Below, one piece after another: positions 9,539-18,309 of a stretch of DNA of 64,000 nt. The position numbers and the translations under genes were made by a program. Source of the DNA: Maribacter algarum (ex Zhang et al. 2020) (GTDB taxonomy: Bacteria; Bacteroidota; Bacteroidia; Flavobacteriales; Flavobacteriaceae); NCBI RefSeq assembly GCF_005885635.1, contig NZ_VATY01000004.1, forward strand, positions 1 through 64,000, given 5' to 3'. Below the pieces are notes generated by a model that saw nothing but the letters and a program-made list of their open reading frames with translations, had not been told where the DNA came from and ran no database searches. Each line of letters starts with the position of its first letter. Within the stretch, counting starts at the first letter, position 1.

Positions 9539-10120
9539 CTATACCTGTTCTTTATTAATCCATTTTGGTACTGGTGGTGGGTCGTAATTTTTCATTTGGT
9601 TCAACAAACCCTCAATAGTTTCGTCTACCAATATCATCTTGTAATTCTCTTTTTTGACGAAGCCCTGTTCAACCATTTTGGCTAACATGTTCAAGAGTTC
9701 AGTGTAAAAACCATTGGTGTTTAGAATACCAATGGGATATTGATGCAAACCCAATTGTGCCCAAGTCAACATTTCAAAAAACTCTTCTAGAGTACCGTAG
9801 CCGCCGGGAAGCATGATGATACCTTCGGAAAGTTCATGCATTTTGAGTTTTCGTTCGTGCATATCTTGGGTTACGATTAGCTCGGTTAATCCCGTATGAA
9901 AGACTTCACGGATTTTTAAAAAATCCGGAATCACTCCAATTACTTTTCCATCCGATTCCAAAGCCCCTTTTGCAACGGCGCCCATCACACCGATTTTTGC
10001 TCCTCCATACACTAGGGTAATTTCTTCTTGGGCCAAGGATTTCCCTAAATCTAACCCATGCTGAACATAGTCTGCGCTTCTACCCTCACTGCTTCCACAG
10101 AATACCACGATGCTTTTCAT
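9539..10120 (-). CDS. LOG-family protein (TIGR00730), possible nucleoside-5'-monophosphate phosphoribohydrolase
   Basis: 193 residues with a Rossmann-like lysine-decarboxylase-related fold. The FCGSSEG start, YGGAKIGVMG and the signature PGGYGTLEE identify the LOG family. These proteins release the base from cytokinin riboside or other nucleoside 5'-monophosphates, and many are misannotated as lysine decarboxylase. It is cytoplasmic. The ATG overlaps the TGA of prmC by 4 nt (ATGA), so it is translationally coupled to prmC. Confidence 0.92.
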   Translation of the reverse strand: MKSIVVFCGSSEGRSADYVQHGLDLGKSLAQEEITLVYGGAKIGVMGAVAKGALESDGKVIGVIPDFLKIREVFHTGLTELIVTQDMHERKLKMHELSEGIIMLPGGYGTLEEFFEMLTWAQLGLHQYPIGILNTNGFYTELLNMLAKMVEQGFVKKENYKMILVDETIEGLLNQMKNYDPPPVPKWINKEQV

Positions 10121-10995
10121 TTTATATTTTTAATCAAGGTTCCTTTCAACATGCGTTCATTGCCAAACATATCTTTTCGAAGTTCAATTTCAGAAAAATT
10201 ATGGTCTCTTAAAAGCTGTTTAGTTTCTTTTCCTAAATATTGGTTGATTTCAAAAAAAAGCTGTCCATTTTCTTTTAAATTCTTTGAAGCAAACTCGGTG
10301 ATTACTTTATAAAAAACCAAAGGGTTGTCATCTGAAACGAATAAGGCCAAGTCAGGTTCATGCTCCAAAACATTTTTCAGTATTTTCTTTTTCTCCAGCT
10401 CCCTTACATAAGGAGGATTTGAAACAATGATATCGAATTTCACCTCCAACTGACCTAAATCCAAAATATCTTCTTTTAGAAATGTGATATCAACTTCATT
10501 TAACTTTGCGTTTTCTTCAGCTACTTTTAGTGCTTCCTCTGAAATATCTATTGCATATACTTCTGTATTCAAATGCTTCGTCAAAGAAATAGCAATACAG
10601 CCACTTCCTGTGCCGATATCAAGTATTCTTAGCGTATTTCCACTCCGTACTTCGAACTTTGTACTTTGCACTACTTCAATAATCCACCGAACCAACTCTT
10701 CCGTTTCTGGCCTAGGGATTAGAACATCTTTGTTGACCTTGAATTCCATATTCATAAAATGGGTTTTCCCAATAATATGTTGAATGGGCTCTTGCAACTT
10801 TAATCCGCTAAGCGCATCAAACAAAGGTGTTTCTTCTTCCTTAGAAATTATCAAATTTGGCTCCATTGCCAATATAAAACGTTCCAGCTTTAGTTGGTCT
10901 TCAATCAACATATAGAAGAAACTATCTACTTCTTCTTTAGGATAAAGTGAATCAAGTTCAGTGTGGAATATGTTTTTTATTTCCCGTAGAAGCAT
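10117..10995 (-). CDS. prmC: peptide chain release factor N5-glutamine methyltransferase PrmC
   Basis: 292 residues. PrmC methylates the GGQ glutamine of release factors RF1 and RF2 with S-adenosylmethionine. An N-terminal helical domain (1-90) is followed by a class I methyltransferase domain with ILDIGTGSGCIAISL and the catalytic NPPY motif (VSNPPYV). The start is ATG 10995 (MLLREIKNIFH). A longer frame reaching 11133 runs into the divergent ribD gene and is rejected. It is divergent from ribD with 55 bp between starts and coupled to the LOG gene by an ATGA overlap. Confidence 0.95.
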   Translation of the reverse strand: MLLREIKNIFHTELDSLYPKEEVDSFFYMLIEDQLKLERFILAMEPNLIISKEEETPLFDALSGLKLQEPIQHIIGKTHFMNMEFKVNKDVLIPRPETEELVRWIIEVVQSTKFEVRSGNTLRILDIGTGSGCIAISLTKHLNTEVYAIDISEEALKVAEENAKLNEVDITFLKEDILDLGQLEVKFDIIVSNPPYVRELEKKKILKNVLEHEPDLALFVSDDNPLVFYKVITEFASKNLKENGQLFFEINQYLGKETKQLLRDHNFSEIELRKDMFGNERMLKGTLIKNIK

Positions 10996-11050
10996 TCTAA
11001 AATAGTTTTCAGTTGGCAGCAGCAATTCGCAGAAAAAAGTCGATTTTTGC

Positions 11051-12109
11051 GTGGTGAAGATACACCAAAAATACATGTTGCGCTGTATTGAAATCGCCCA
11101 AAACGGACTCGGTATTGCAGCCCCAAATCCCATGGTTGGTGCAGTTATTGTTTACAATGATGAAATCATAGGAGAGGGTTTTACAAGTGCATATGGCAAA
11201 TCTCATGCTGAAGTGAATGCTATTCAATCGGTTAGAGACAAAACTCTTTTAAAAAAGGCTACTCTTTATGTCACTTTGGAGCCTTGCTGTCATTATGGAA
11301 AAACACCTCCTTGTGCTGATTTAATTATTGACCATCAAATTCCTCATGTTGTTGTTGGTGTTTTAGACCCAAATGAAAAGGTGGCTGGAAAAGGAATTGA
11401 AAAATTAAAGAAATTCGGTTGCGATGTCACCTGCGGAATACTGGAAAAGGAATGTCGAGAGCATCACAAACGCTTCTTGACCTTTTATGAAAAAAAGCGT
11501 CCGTATATTATTTTAAAATGGGCAGAGACCTTAGATGGGTTTATAGCCCCGGAAAAAGGGAAGCGTGGTTCAAACCCCGAACCCTATTGGATTACAAATG
11601 CCCGCTCACGCCAAATGGTTCATCAATGGCGTACTGAGGAGCTAGGTATTTTAGTCGGAACAAATACTGTTTTGGAAGACAACCCAAAATTGGATGCGCG
11701 ACACTGGAAAGGTAAAAATCCGTTTCGCATAATATTGGATAAAGATTTAAAAATACCCGAAGATTACCATGTGCTTGATGAAAGTATACCCACAATGCTA
11801 TTAACAGAAGTTGAAGAGGTAAAGAAGGATACTAAAGGAGAGATACACTATCAATATTTGGACTTTTCTATGGACCTTGCAAAACAGATTTGTGAAATTC
11901 TCCCTGGATACAATCTAACAAGTATCTTAATCGAAGGCGGTTCAAAAACACTACAAACCTTTATTGATGCAGGTTTATGGGACGAAGCAAGAGTTTTTAC
12001 GGGAAATACATCTTTAACAAAAGGAATTAAAGCCCCAGAGTTCTCTGGAAAACTTATCAACTCCCAGAATATAGAAAGTGACCATTTAAAAATCTATCGC
12101 AATGATTAA
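11051..12109 (+). CDS. ribD: bifunctional riboflavin biosynthesis protein RibD
   Basis: 352 residues. The N-terminal zinc deaminase (about 1-150) deaminates the pyrimidine intermediate and the C-terminal reductase (150-350) reduces its ribosyl group. Deaminase motifs HAEVNA and PCCHYGKTPPC supply the zinc ligands, and NPMVGAV and the reductase EGG motif are intact. The start is unusual: two tandem GTG codons (11051 and 11054) precede KIHQKYM, which matches the family N-terminus, while the first ATG at 11075 would remove it. A -7-like GATTTTTG (11042-11049) abuts the GTGs, which suggests a nearly leaderless mRNA. The HAD gene overlaps by 8 nt. Confidence 0.95.
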   Translation: MVKIHQKYMLRCIEIAQNGLGIAAPNPMVGAVIVYNDEIIGEGFTSAYGKSHAEVNAIQSVRDKTLLKKATLYVTLEPCCHYGKTPPCADLIIDHQIPHVVVGVLDPNEKVAGKGIEKLKKFGCDVTCGILEKECREHHKRFLTFYEKKRPYIILKWAETLDGFIAPEKGKRGSNPEPYWITNARSRQMVHQWRTEELGILVGTNTVLEDNPKLDARHWKGKNPFRIILDKDLKIPEDYHVLDESIPTMLLTEVEEVKKDTKGEIHYQYLDFSMDLAKQICEILPGYNLTSILIEGGSKTLQTFIDAGLWDEARVFTGNTSLTKGIKAPEFSGKLINSQNIESDHLKIYRND

Positions 12110-12707
12110 GAACATCATTTTTGACTTTGGAGATATTTTCATAAATCTTGATAAAGAGATTATATTTCGCGAGATTGAGCGCTATGGAGGTAACCCAGTT
12201 TTGAGTCCGGAAGTCCTGGCTATTAATATGGATTATGAAGTGGGCAAAATTTCTTCTGAAGATTTTGTGTCGCAATTAACGACTGTCTATCCGTCCGCTT
12301 CCTCCGAAGAAATTAAAGGGATATGGAATGGGATGTTGCTAGATTTTCCGGATGAGCGTTTGGAGTTTATTGAAGGAATCGCACAGGAAAACAACTATTG
12401 TTTGTTTCTTTTGAGTAATACGAATGCCCTGCATATCGAAGAAGTAGAAGAGAAAATGGGAAACCAAAAGTTTAATCGGTTTCGAAGTTCCTTTGAAAAA
12501 TTCTATTTATCCCATGAAATACATCTAAGAAAGCCCAATGCCGACATCTACAATTTCGTACTACAAGAAAATGGATTAAAGGCAGAAGAAACTTTCTTCA
12601 TTGATGACACCAAAGAAAATACGGATGCGGCTGAAAAGCTCGGGATCAAATGCTGGAATCTTCAAGTTGGTAAAGAAGATATCACACAGTTAAAATCCAA
12701 ATTGTAG
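12102..12707 (+). CDS. HAD-superfamily hydrolase, YihX-like
   Basis: 201 residues of a HAD subfamily IA type protein. Motif I is IIFDFGDIF (nucleophile Asp8, with Gly where most phosphatases have the second Asp, as in the YihX group). Motif II is FLLSNTN, motif III is a Lys in LRKPNADIY, and motif IV is FFIDDTKENTDAA. It is probably a cytoplasmic sugar- or nucleotide-phosphate phosphatase. The gene starts 8 nt inside ribD and is followed 1 nt later by the EamA gene. It might remove the phosphate in the riboflavin pathway step that lacks a dedicated enzyme in many bacteria. That is inference from context only. Confidence 0.85.
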   Translation: MIKNIIFDFGDIFINLDKEIIFREIERYGGNPVLSPEVLAINMDYEVGKISSEDFVSQLTTVYPSASSEEIKGIWNGMLLDFPDERLEFIEGIAQENNYCLFLLSNTNALHIEEVEEKMGNQKFNRFRSSFEKFYLSHEIHLRKPNADIYNFVLQENGLKAEETFFIDDTKENTDAAEKLGIKCWNLQVGKEDITQLKSKL

Positions 12708-12708
12708 T

Positions 12709-13572
12709 ATGCTCGACCTTGCTTTAAGTGTTCTTTTTTCGAGTTTAATCTTTGTGATTTTTAAGCTTTTCTCGATTTACAAAATAGATACACTTTACGC
12801 AATTATCACAAATTACGTGGTGGCTTGTACCGTTGGCCTGCTCTTTTATGAAGGAGCAACTGCAATAGTCGAAATTCCAGAAAAACCATGGTTCTGGGGA
12901 ACCTTTGCGCTTGGTTTCCTTTTCATTATTGTTTTTAACTTAATGGCAGCGACTTCACAGCGCTTAGGAGTTTCTGTGGCTTCGGTAGCAACAAAAATGT
13001 CTTTAGTGATTCCTGTTTTGGTTGGTGTGTTTCTTTATAAAGAAGAACTAGGCCCTATAAAAATACTAGGGATTCTTCTGGCTTTAGCAGCCGTTTACTA
13101 TGCATCGGTAAAAGAGAAGTCCGTCGCTTTTAAAACTGCTTCCCTCCTATTGCCATTTTTAACTTTTATGGGCTCAGGACTGATTGATGCATCGCTTGGT
13201 TATTTTCAAAAGGAATTTATAGCTCCCGCAGAATTATCACTATTTTCAGCTACTGTTTTTGCCTGTGCTGCTTTTATCGGAATCCTATTCATCATATTCA
13301 AATCCTTTAAAAAACCTTTGAAAATCAATCTTAGAAATGTTCTTGGAGGAATTTGTCTGGGTATTCCTAATTACTTTTCCATTTTCTTCCTGCTGCGTGC
13401 ACTTCAGAATGATGCTTTGAACAGTGCATCCATATTTACCATAAACAATGTCGCCATAGTGATGTTTTCTACTCTGCTCGGTATTTTATTATTCAAAGAA
13501 AAAATTAGTGTAAAGAATTGGGGTGGGATTGCTTTGGCCATTCTAAGTATCATTTTAGTCGCTTTATTTTAA
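12709..13572 (+). CDS. EamA/DMT-family transporter
   Basis: 287 residues with about ten hydrophobic helices in two homologous halves, the pattern of EamA drug/metabolite transporters in the inner membrane. Charged signatures between helices (MAATSQRLGVSVASVATKMSL, then LYKEELGPIKILGILLA; second half TINNVAIVMFST, then LFKEKISVKNWGGIALAI) fit the repeated EamA domain. The substrate is unknown. The stop TAA shares one base with the ATG of the next gene, which places both in the ribD operon. Confidence 0.9.
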   Translation: MLDLALSVLFSSLIFVIFKLFSIYKIDTLYAIITNYVVACTVGLLFYEGATAIVEIPEKPWFWGTFALGFLFIIVFNLMAATSQRLGVSVASVATKMSLVIPVLVGVFLYKEELGPIKILGILLALAAVYYASVKEKSVAFKTASLLLPFLTFMGSGLIDASLGYFQKEFIAPAELSLFSATVFACAAFIGILFIIFKSFKKPLKINLRNVLGGICLGIPNYFSIFFLLRALQNDALNSASIFTINNVAIVMFSTLLGILLFKEKISVKNWGGIALAILSIILVALF

Positions 13573-14186
13573 TGGACAAGCTTTCCGATACATATCGCAC
13601 ACTTTCAAAACCTTCGGGAGAAATCTTGTTTAAGGAGAAGAAAAGTAAATTCTTCGGATATGCCTTTCCGATTCAAAACGAGGATGAGGTAAAACCGATT
13701 ATTGAATCCTTAAGGAAAAAACATCATACCGCAGGGCATGTATGTTATGCTTGGCAGCTAGGAACAGAGCAGATACGCTATCGTGCAAATGACGATGGGG
13801 AACCGAACAATTCAGCCGGACAACCGATATATGGACAACTACAAGCATTTGATGTAACCAATGTTTTAGTCGCTGTTGCCAGAATATTTGGTGGAACAAA
13901 ATTAGGTGTGGGTGGACTAATAGCTGCTTACCGAACCGGAGCGCAACTAGCTTTGGAAAATGCTGACATTGTAGAAAAAAAACTTGAAAGGCAATTTGAA
14001 CTCTCCTTTGGGTATGATGACATGGACAAAGTTATGCGCATCATCAAACAAAAAAGATTTACAATCTCATCTCAACAATTAGAAATGGATTGTACACTAA
14101 TCGTTTTAGCACGAAAAAGTGAAGCCGAAAATTTTTCAAGTTTCTTTGAAGGACTGCACAAAGTGAAAATTAAAAAAATCGATTAA
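13572..14186 (+). CDS. YigZ/IMPACT-family protein (UPF0029)
   Basis: 204 residues from ATG 13572, which overlaps the stop of the EamA gene (TAATG). An N-terminal UPF0029 domain is recognised by SKFFGYAFPI, HHTAGHVCYAW and RANDDGEPNNSAGQPI. A ferredoxin-like C-terminal domain follows. Relatives include eukaryotic IMPACT, a translation regulator. The bacterial role is poorly defined. It is last in the ribD-HAD-EamA-yigZ run and overlaps the convergent thioesterase gene by 4 nt. Confidence 0.92.
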   Translation: MDKLSDTYRTLSKPSGEILFKEKKSKFFGYAFPIQNEDEVKPIIESLRKKHHTAGHVCYAWQLGTEQIRYRANDDGEPNNSAGQPIYGQLQAFDVTNVLVAVARIFGGTKLGVGGLIAAYRTGAQLALENADIVEKKLERQFELSFGYDDMDKVMRIIKQKRFTISSQQLEMDCTLIVLARKSEAENFSSFFEGLHKVKIKKID

Positions 14187-14590
14187 GACTGATTTTTAGC
14201 AATTGTGTCTAGCAAGTATTGCGGACATCTTACCGGCCGATTTCTCTGCATATCCATAAAAGCCAGAACTACCGTTGCTTCTGCCAAAATTTCACGCGCT
14301 TCATTGTAAATTTCAAAGTCAAATTCAATTTTGACAGAGGGTATTTTTTTAAGAATGGTTTTGACGGTAATCAGGTCATCGTAGACCGCAGGTTTCTTAT
14401 AATTTACATGCAATGAAATAACTGGCAACATTATGCCGTTTTCTTCCATATTTTTGTAGGAAATTCCCATTTCGCGTAGCCACTCCACTCTACCCATCTC
14501 CATATATTGCGCATAATTACCGTGATAGACCACACCCATCTGGTCGGTTTCACCATATCTGACGCGAAAAGAAATTTCGTTAAAATTCAT
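14183..14590 (-). CDS. acyl-CoA thioesterase, YbgC/4HBT hot-dog family
   Basis: 135-residue hot-dog fold thioesterase. The N-terminal signature VRYGETDQMGVVYHGNYAQY carries the catalytic Asp (Asp17) of the 4-hydroxybenzoyl-CoA thioesterase/YbgC group, followed by the long central helix (YMEMGRVEWLREMGISY). It probably hydrolyses acyl-CoA thioesters in the cytoplasm. It stands alone on the minus strand, convergent with yigZ and divergent from dnaA across 208 bp. Confidence 0.92.
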   Translation of the reverse strand: MNFNEISFRVRYGETDQMGVVYHGNYAQYMEMGRVEWLREMGISYKNMEENGIMLPVISLHVNYKKPAVYDDLITVKTILKKIPSVKIEFDFEIYNEAREILAEATVVLAFMDMQRNRPVRCPQYLLDTIAKNQS

Positions 14591-14798
14591 GCTTTATCTG
14601 ATAAAAAATGATACATTTAAAGAGGTCGTGAAATGGGCTCGTGAACATGAGAAAAAAAAAGCGAAAATTCAATACCATTTCATTTTTTTTTTAGCTTTTT
14701 TGTTCACATATTTGCTCAACCAGAAAATGAGGTTCGCTCCAACCAACTTTTCAACCTACTAGACGAATCACTAACCATCAAATAAGAGAAGTTTTAGA

Positions 14799-16223
14799 AT
14801 GAGTGTAACTGCTAATTCCGTTTGGAACAATTGTTTGGCGTTTATCAAAGATAACATCCAACCGCAGGCATTCAAAACATGGTTTGAACCTATCAAGCCG
14901 ATTAAACTCTCAGAGAATGCATTGAGCATTCAAGTACCTAGCAAATTTTTTTACGAGTGGCTTGAAGAGCATTATGTCAAATTGCTCAAAGTTGCCCTTA
15001 CGAAAGAACTAGGTGAAACGGCTAAGTTGGTATACATCATTCGTATGGAGAACACCTATGGCAATAAAGAACCTTTTACTGAAAAGATTCCAAGTTCCAA
15101 TAGAGGCAATTTGTTTCCACAAGAGATGGATGTTCCGATAAAATCTAAGAATCCTGAATTGCGAAATCCTTTTGTGATTCCCGGTATTCGAAATATTAAA
15201 ATAGAATCTCAATTAAATCCGAATTATAATTTTGATAATTTCCTTGAAGGAGATTCCAATCGTTTGGCACGTTCAGCTGGAATGGCTGTTGCGAACAAAC
15301 CTGGAGGCACTTCTTTCAACCCCTTACTAGTTTTTGGTGGCGTTGGATTGGGAAAAACACATTTAGCACATGCTATCGGTGTTGAGATAAAAGATAAATA
15401 TCCTGAAAGAACCGTTCTTTACATTTCTGCGGAAAAGTTTACACAACAGTATATTGAATCAGTAAAGAAAAACACACGTAATGATTTCATTCATTTCTAC
15501 CAGCTTATTGATGTTTTGATTATTGATGATGTTCAATTCCTTTCTGGAAAATCAGGAACGCAAGATGTATTCTTCCATATTTTCAATCATTTGCACCAAA
15601 ACGGAAAGCAAGTTATTTTGACTTCCGACAAGGCGCCGGTTGATATGCAAGATATTGAGCAACGCCTTTTATCTCGTTTCAAATGGGGGTTATCAGCAGA
15701 ATTGCAAAACCCGGATTACGAAACAAGAATTTCCATCTTAAAGAATAAATTGTATCGCGATGGTGTCGAGATGCCTGAAGACATTATTGAGTATGTTGCC
15801 AAACATATTAAAACAAATATTCGCGAATTAGAAGGTGCAATTATTTCCTTAATTGCGCAATCCTCTTTTAATAAGAAGGAAGTTACTTTGGAATTAGCGC
15901 AACAGGTAGTTGAGAAATTTGTCAAAAATACCAAACGTGAAGTTTCTATCGATTATATTCAAAAAGTAGTTTCGGACTATTTCGAAATGGATGTAGCTAC
16001 ACTTCAATCAAAGACTAGAAAAAGACATATTGTGCAAGCTCGTCAATTGGCGATGTTCTTCGCGAAGAAATTTACAAAAGCATCTTTGGCGAGTATTGGC
16101 TCTCAAATTGGAAAAAGAGATCACGCTACGGTATTACACGCTTGTAAGACGGTTGATAATCTTGCGGAAACTGATAAGCAGTTCCGGAAGTACATTGAAG
16201 ATCTTACCAAAAAATTCTCCTAA
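14799..16223 (+). CDS. dnaA: chromosomal replication initiator DnaA
   Basis: 474 residues. DnaA binds DnaA boxes at oriC and melts the origin in its ATP form. Domain I (1-85) is followed by a short linker, the AAA+ domain with Walker A GGVGLGKT (180-187), Walker B IIDDVQF (241-247) and an arginine-finger region (QRLLSRFKWG), and domain IV with the DnaA-box-binding signature GKRDHATVLHA. The 208 bp upstream contain no clear TTATCCACA boxes, so oriC is not evident beside the gene. The phosphatase gene follows after 6 nt. Confidence 0.98.
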   Translation: MSVTANSVWNNCLAFIKDNIQPQAFKTWFEPIKPIKLSENALSIQVPSKFFYEWLEEHYVKLLKVALTKELGETAKLVYIIRMENTYGNKEPFTEKIPSSNRGNLFPQEMDVPIKSKNPELRNPFVIPGIRNIKIESQLNPNYNFDNFLEGDSNRLARSAGMAVANKPGGTSFNPLLVFGGVGLGKTHLAHAIGVEIKDKYPERTVLYISAEKFTQQYIESVKKNTRNDFIHFYQLIDVLIIDDVQFLSGKSGTQDVFFHIFNHLHQNGKQVILTSDKAPVDMQDIEQRLLSRFKWGLSAELQNPDYETRISILKNKLYRDGVEMPEDIIEYVAKHIKTNIRELEGAIISLIAQSSFNKKEVTLELAQQVVEKFVKNTKREVSIDYIQKVVSDYFEMDVATLQSKTRKRHIVQARQLAMFFAKKFTKASLASIGSQIGKRDHATVLHACKTVDNLAETDKQFRKYIEDLTKKFS

Positions 16224-16229
16224 TCACCT

Positions 16230-16688
16230 ATGATTACTAAGGTTTTAATGGTTTGCCTCGGAAATATCTGTAGGTCACCATTAGCCGAGGGCATTTTACA
16301 AAGTAAAATCGACCCTGAAAAAGTTTTTGTAGATTCCGCCGGAACAGCAGGATATCATATTGGAAATCAACCTGATAAAAGAAGTATTGCAGTAGCCCAA
16401 AAATACGGTCTTGATATTTCTAAACAAAAATGCAGAAAATTCAGTGTTCAAGATTTTATGGACTTTGATAGGATTTATGTCATGGACCAAAGTAATTATG
16501 AAAATGTAATTGCATTATCTAAAAACGAAGAAGAAAAAAACAAAGTAAAACTCTTGTTAAGTGCAGGTGACTCTACACTAATTGAAGTACCAGACCCGTA
16601 TTACGGCGGAGAAGATGGATTCGAAGCTGTTTTTCAAATGATTGACCATGCTTGCGAGGCAATTGCAACGGAACTAATTTCAAAATAG
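16230..16688 (+). CDS. low-molecular-weight protein tyrosine phosphatase
   Basis: 152 residues. The CX5R phosphate loop VCLGNICRSP begins at residue 7 and the general-acid Asp lies in VPDPYYGG near residue 119, so the catalytic set is intact. It dephosphorylates phosphotyrosine or possibly arginine phosphate in proteins. The cytoplasmic product is encoded 6 nt after dnaA and 4 nt before an RsmI-like methyltransferase, so the three genes probably form an operon. No tyrosine kinase gene is visible nearby. Confidence 0.95.
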   Translation: MITKVLMVCLGNICRSPLAEGILQSKIDPEKVFVDSAGTAGYHIGNQPDKRSIAVAQKYGLDISKQKCRKFSVQDFMDFDRIYVMDQSNYENVIALSKNEEEKNKVKLLLSAGDSTLIEVPDPYYGGEDGFEAVFQMIDHACEAIATELISK

Positions 16689-16692
16689 ATTT

Positions 16693-17415
16693 ATGGCAAA
16701 GGAAGCAAATCAAAAAGGCAAATTGTATTTAATCCCTACTACTTTGGGTGACACGGCTCCTTTAGAAGTACTGCCCATTTCCATAAAAAGGGCTATCGAA
16801 AATATTGATTACTACATCGTAGAAAACGAAAAGACAGCTCGAAAGTCCATTAAAAAAATCAGTTCCGGTAAATCGCAGCCGGGTCTTCATATTGAAATAC
16901 TAAACAAATATACCGAACCACAATCCATTCCTGATTTTCTTCAACCTTGTTTAGAAGGTTATGATATCGGTATTCTTTCCGAAGCCGGGTGCCCCGGTAT
17001 TGCCGACCCTGGGGCTGATGTGGTTAAAATTGCCCACGAAAAAGGTATTCAAGTAGTTCCTTTGGTTGGCCCCTCCTCTATTTTTCTAGCCTTAATGGCA
17101 AGTGGAATGAATGGCCAAAATTTTGCTTTTAAAGGCTACTTGCCTATTGATTCGACAGACCGGAAGAAAGCCATCAAACAAATGGAGAAAATTTCCATAG
17201 ATCAAAAACAGTCTCAAATCTCTATTGAAACTCCCTATAGAAATGATAAGCTATTAGCCGAAATGCTAAAAACACTTTCAAATCAAACTTTGCTTTGTGT
17301 AGCTTGCGATATTACGCTTCCCACGGAGTATATTGCTACCAAGACCGTAGCTGATTGGAAAAAGACTCCAGTAGATTTACATAAAAGACCGGCGATATTT
17401 ATTATTCAAGGATAA
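16693..17415 (+). CDS. RsmI-like SAM-dependent methyltransferase (tetrapyrrole methylase fold)
   Basis: 240-residue tetrapyrrole-methylase fold protein related to RsmI, the 2'-O-methylase of 16S rRNA C1402. Visible motifs are LYLIPTTLGD at the start, ILSEAGCPGIADPG and VVPLVGPSSIFLALMASG for the SAM site, and a C-terminal substrate part with SIETPYRND. It is shorter than true RsmI (about 280) and lacks its C-terminal extension, so the substrate may differ. It is third in the dnaA-phosphatase-methylase run. Confidence 0.85.
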   Translation: MAKEANQKGKLYLIPTTLGDTAPLEVLPISIKRAIENIDYYIVENEKTARKSIKKISSGKSQPGLHIEILNKYTEPQSIPDFLQPCLEGYDIGILSEAGCPGIADPGADVVKIAHEKGIQVVPLVGPSSIFLALMASGMNGQNFAFKGYLPIDSTDRKKAIKQMEKISIDQKQSQISIETPYRNDKLLAEMLKTLSNQTLLCVACDITLPTEYIATKTVADWKKTPVDLHKRPAIFIIQG

Positions 17416-17465
17416 ATCAGTTGACAGTTGACAATTTGTAATACAAGTACTATTCTATACTCAAA

Positions 17466-17493
17466 AAATAAGCCTCCACGTTTCCGCTGAGGC
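17466..17493 (-). terminator. intrinsic terminator of the transglycosylase-like gene
   Basis: On the minus strand the stem GCCTC/GAGGC (plus-strand 472-476 and 489-493 of the 17 kb block) is followed by TTATTTTTT. It sits 29 bp past the stop of the gene ending at 17522 and also faces the end of the RsmI-like gene. Confidence 0.6.
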
Positions 17494-17521
17494 CCACCAT
17501 CTTCATATATACACAGTATTT

Positions 17522-18160
17522 TTAAATCTTTGAAACTTTAGGATTTCGCTTCGGCAAAACTTCAGAAACATCATAACCTGAGAACTTCTTTATATATTTT
17601 GCAATACTTGTTCCATAGGCATCTTTGACGTCATATCTTCCATAAGAGCGTAAATACTTCTTCACATTTCCTGCTCCGGCTAAATGCGCTGCCGCAAGCA
17701 TACCGGACTCCGTAACTTGAGTACCTTTTATTTTTTTGCCTTCAAATCGTTTGATATCTCTTCTAAGAATCCATTTGTTGCGGGCGATATTCGTTTGAAA
17801 AACTTCTTCCTGCAATGCAGGGTCATTTAAAAAATTGGTAGCATCATGAACTCCCATCAATTGAAGGGTACCGATTCCAAATTGATATTTTCCCAAATAA
17901 CCTAAGGTATTTATCGAAAAATAATCTCCACTTGATTCTTTAAAAGCCAAAGCTTCCTTAAAACCAATATATGAGCTTCCTATAAAAGGAGGCGCAACAA
18001 TAGCAGTACTAAAAACAGTTCTGTTTTTGGGAAACAAAACTTCAGTAGGTTTTGTTACTTTAAGAGCTTCAGGCACTTTCACCTCCTTAGGCCTAAATGC
18101 GAAACTCAGTAATATACAGGTAACAATTAGGGGACTCGCAAAACGCATCCACTTCTTCAT
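17522..18160 (-). CDS. secreted lysozyme-fold protein (transglycosylase-like)
   Basis: 212 residues from ATG 18160 (a GTG precedes it in frame). An N-terminal hydrophobic segment (residues 6-22) is probably a signal peptide or anchor. The core FKESSGDYFSINTLGYLGKYQFG resembles the Glu-containing start and GxLGKYQ motif of lysozyme-like transglycosylases, and GMLAAAHLAGAGNVKKYL matches their later Ala/Gly helix. It would cleave peptidoglycan in the periplasm, with Glu of ESSGD as candidate catalytic residue. The nearby mltG and dapF are also wall-related. Activity is inferred from motifs. Confidence 0.72.
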   Translation of the reverse strand: MKKWMRFASPLIVTCILLSFAFRPKEVKVPEALKVTKPTEVLFPKNRTVFSTAIVAPPFIGSSYIGFKEALAFKESSGDYFSINTLGYLGKYQFGIGTLQLMGVHDATNFLNDPALQEEVFQTNIARNKWILRRDIKRFEGKKIKGTQVTESGMLAAAHLAGAGNVKKYLRSYGRYDVKDAYGTSIAKYIKKFSGYDVSEVLPKRNPKVSKI

Positions 18161-18309
18161 CACATAGGTTTTCTTAAGGCTTACAGCAGAATTGGGGCTT
18201 GCTTAAATTTCTCTATACAAAGATATTGAGCCTGCGAGCTATCTCGTGACAAGGCTTTGTTAAAAAGTCCTAAATTTAGTTAAGAGGTTTTAAAATATGG
18301 ATGAGTTGC

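Noticed and set aside
11000-11133. Longer PrmC start overlapping ribD
   Set aside because: The 46 extra residues are antisense to the conserved RibD N-terminus; ATG 10995 matches PrmC proteins.
14591-14798. Possible oriC upstream of dnaA
   Set aside because: No TTATCCACA-type DnaA boxes or AT-rich repeats with the usual layout were found, only poly-A/T tracts. A TTGTCCACA at about 26236 and TTATCCACC at about 18334 are isolated single near-matches.
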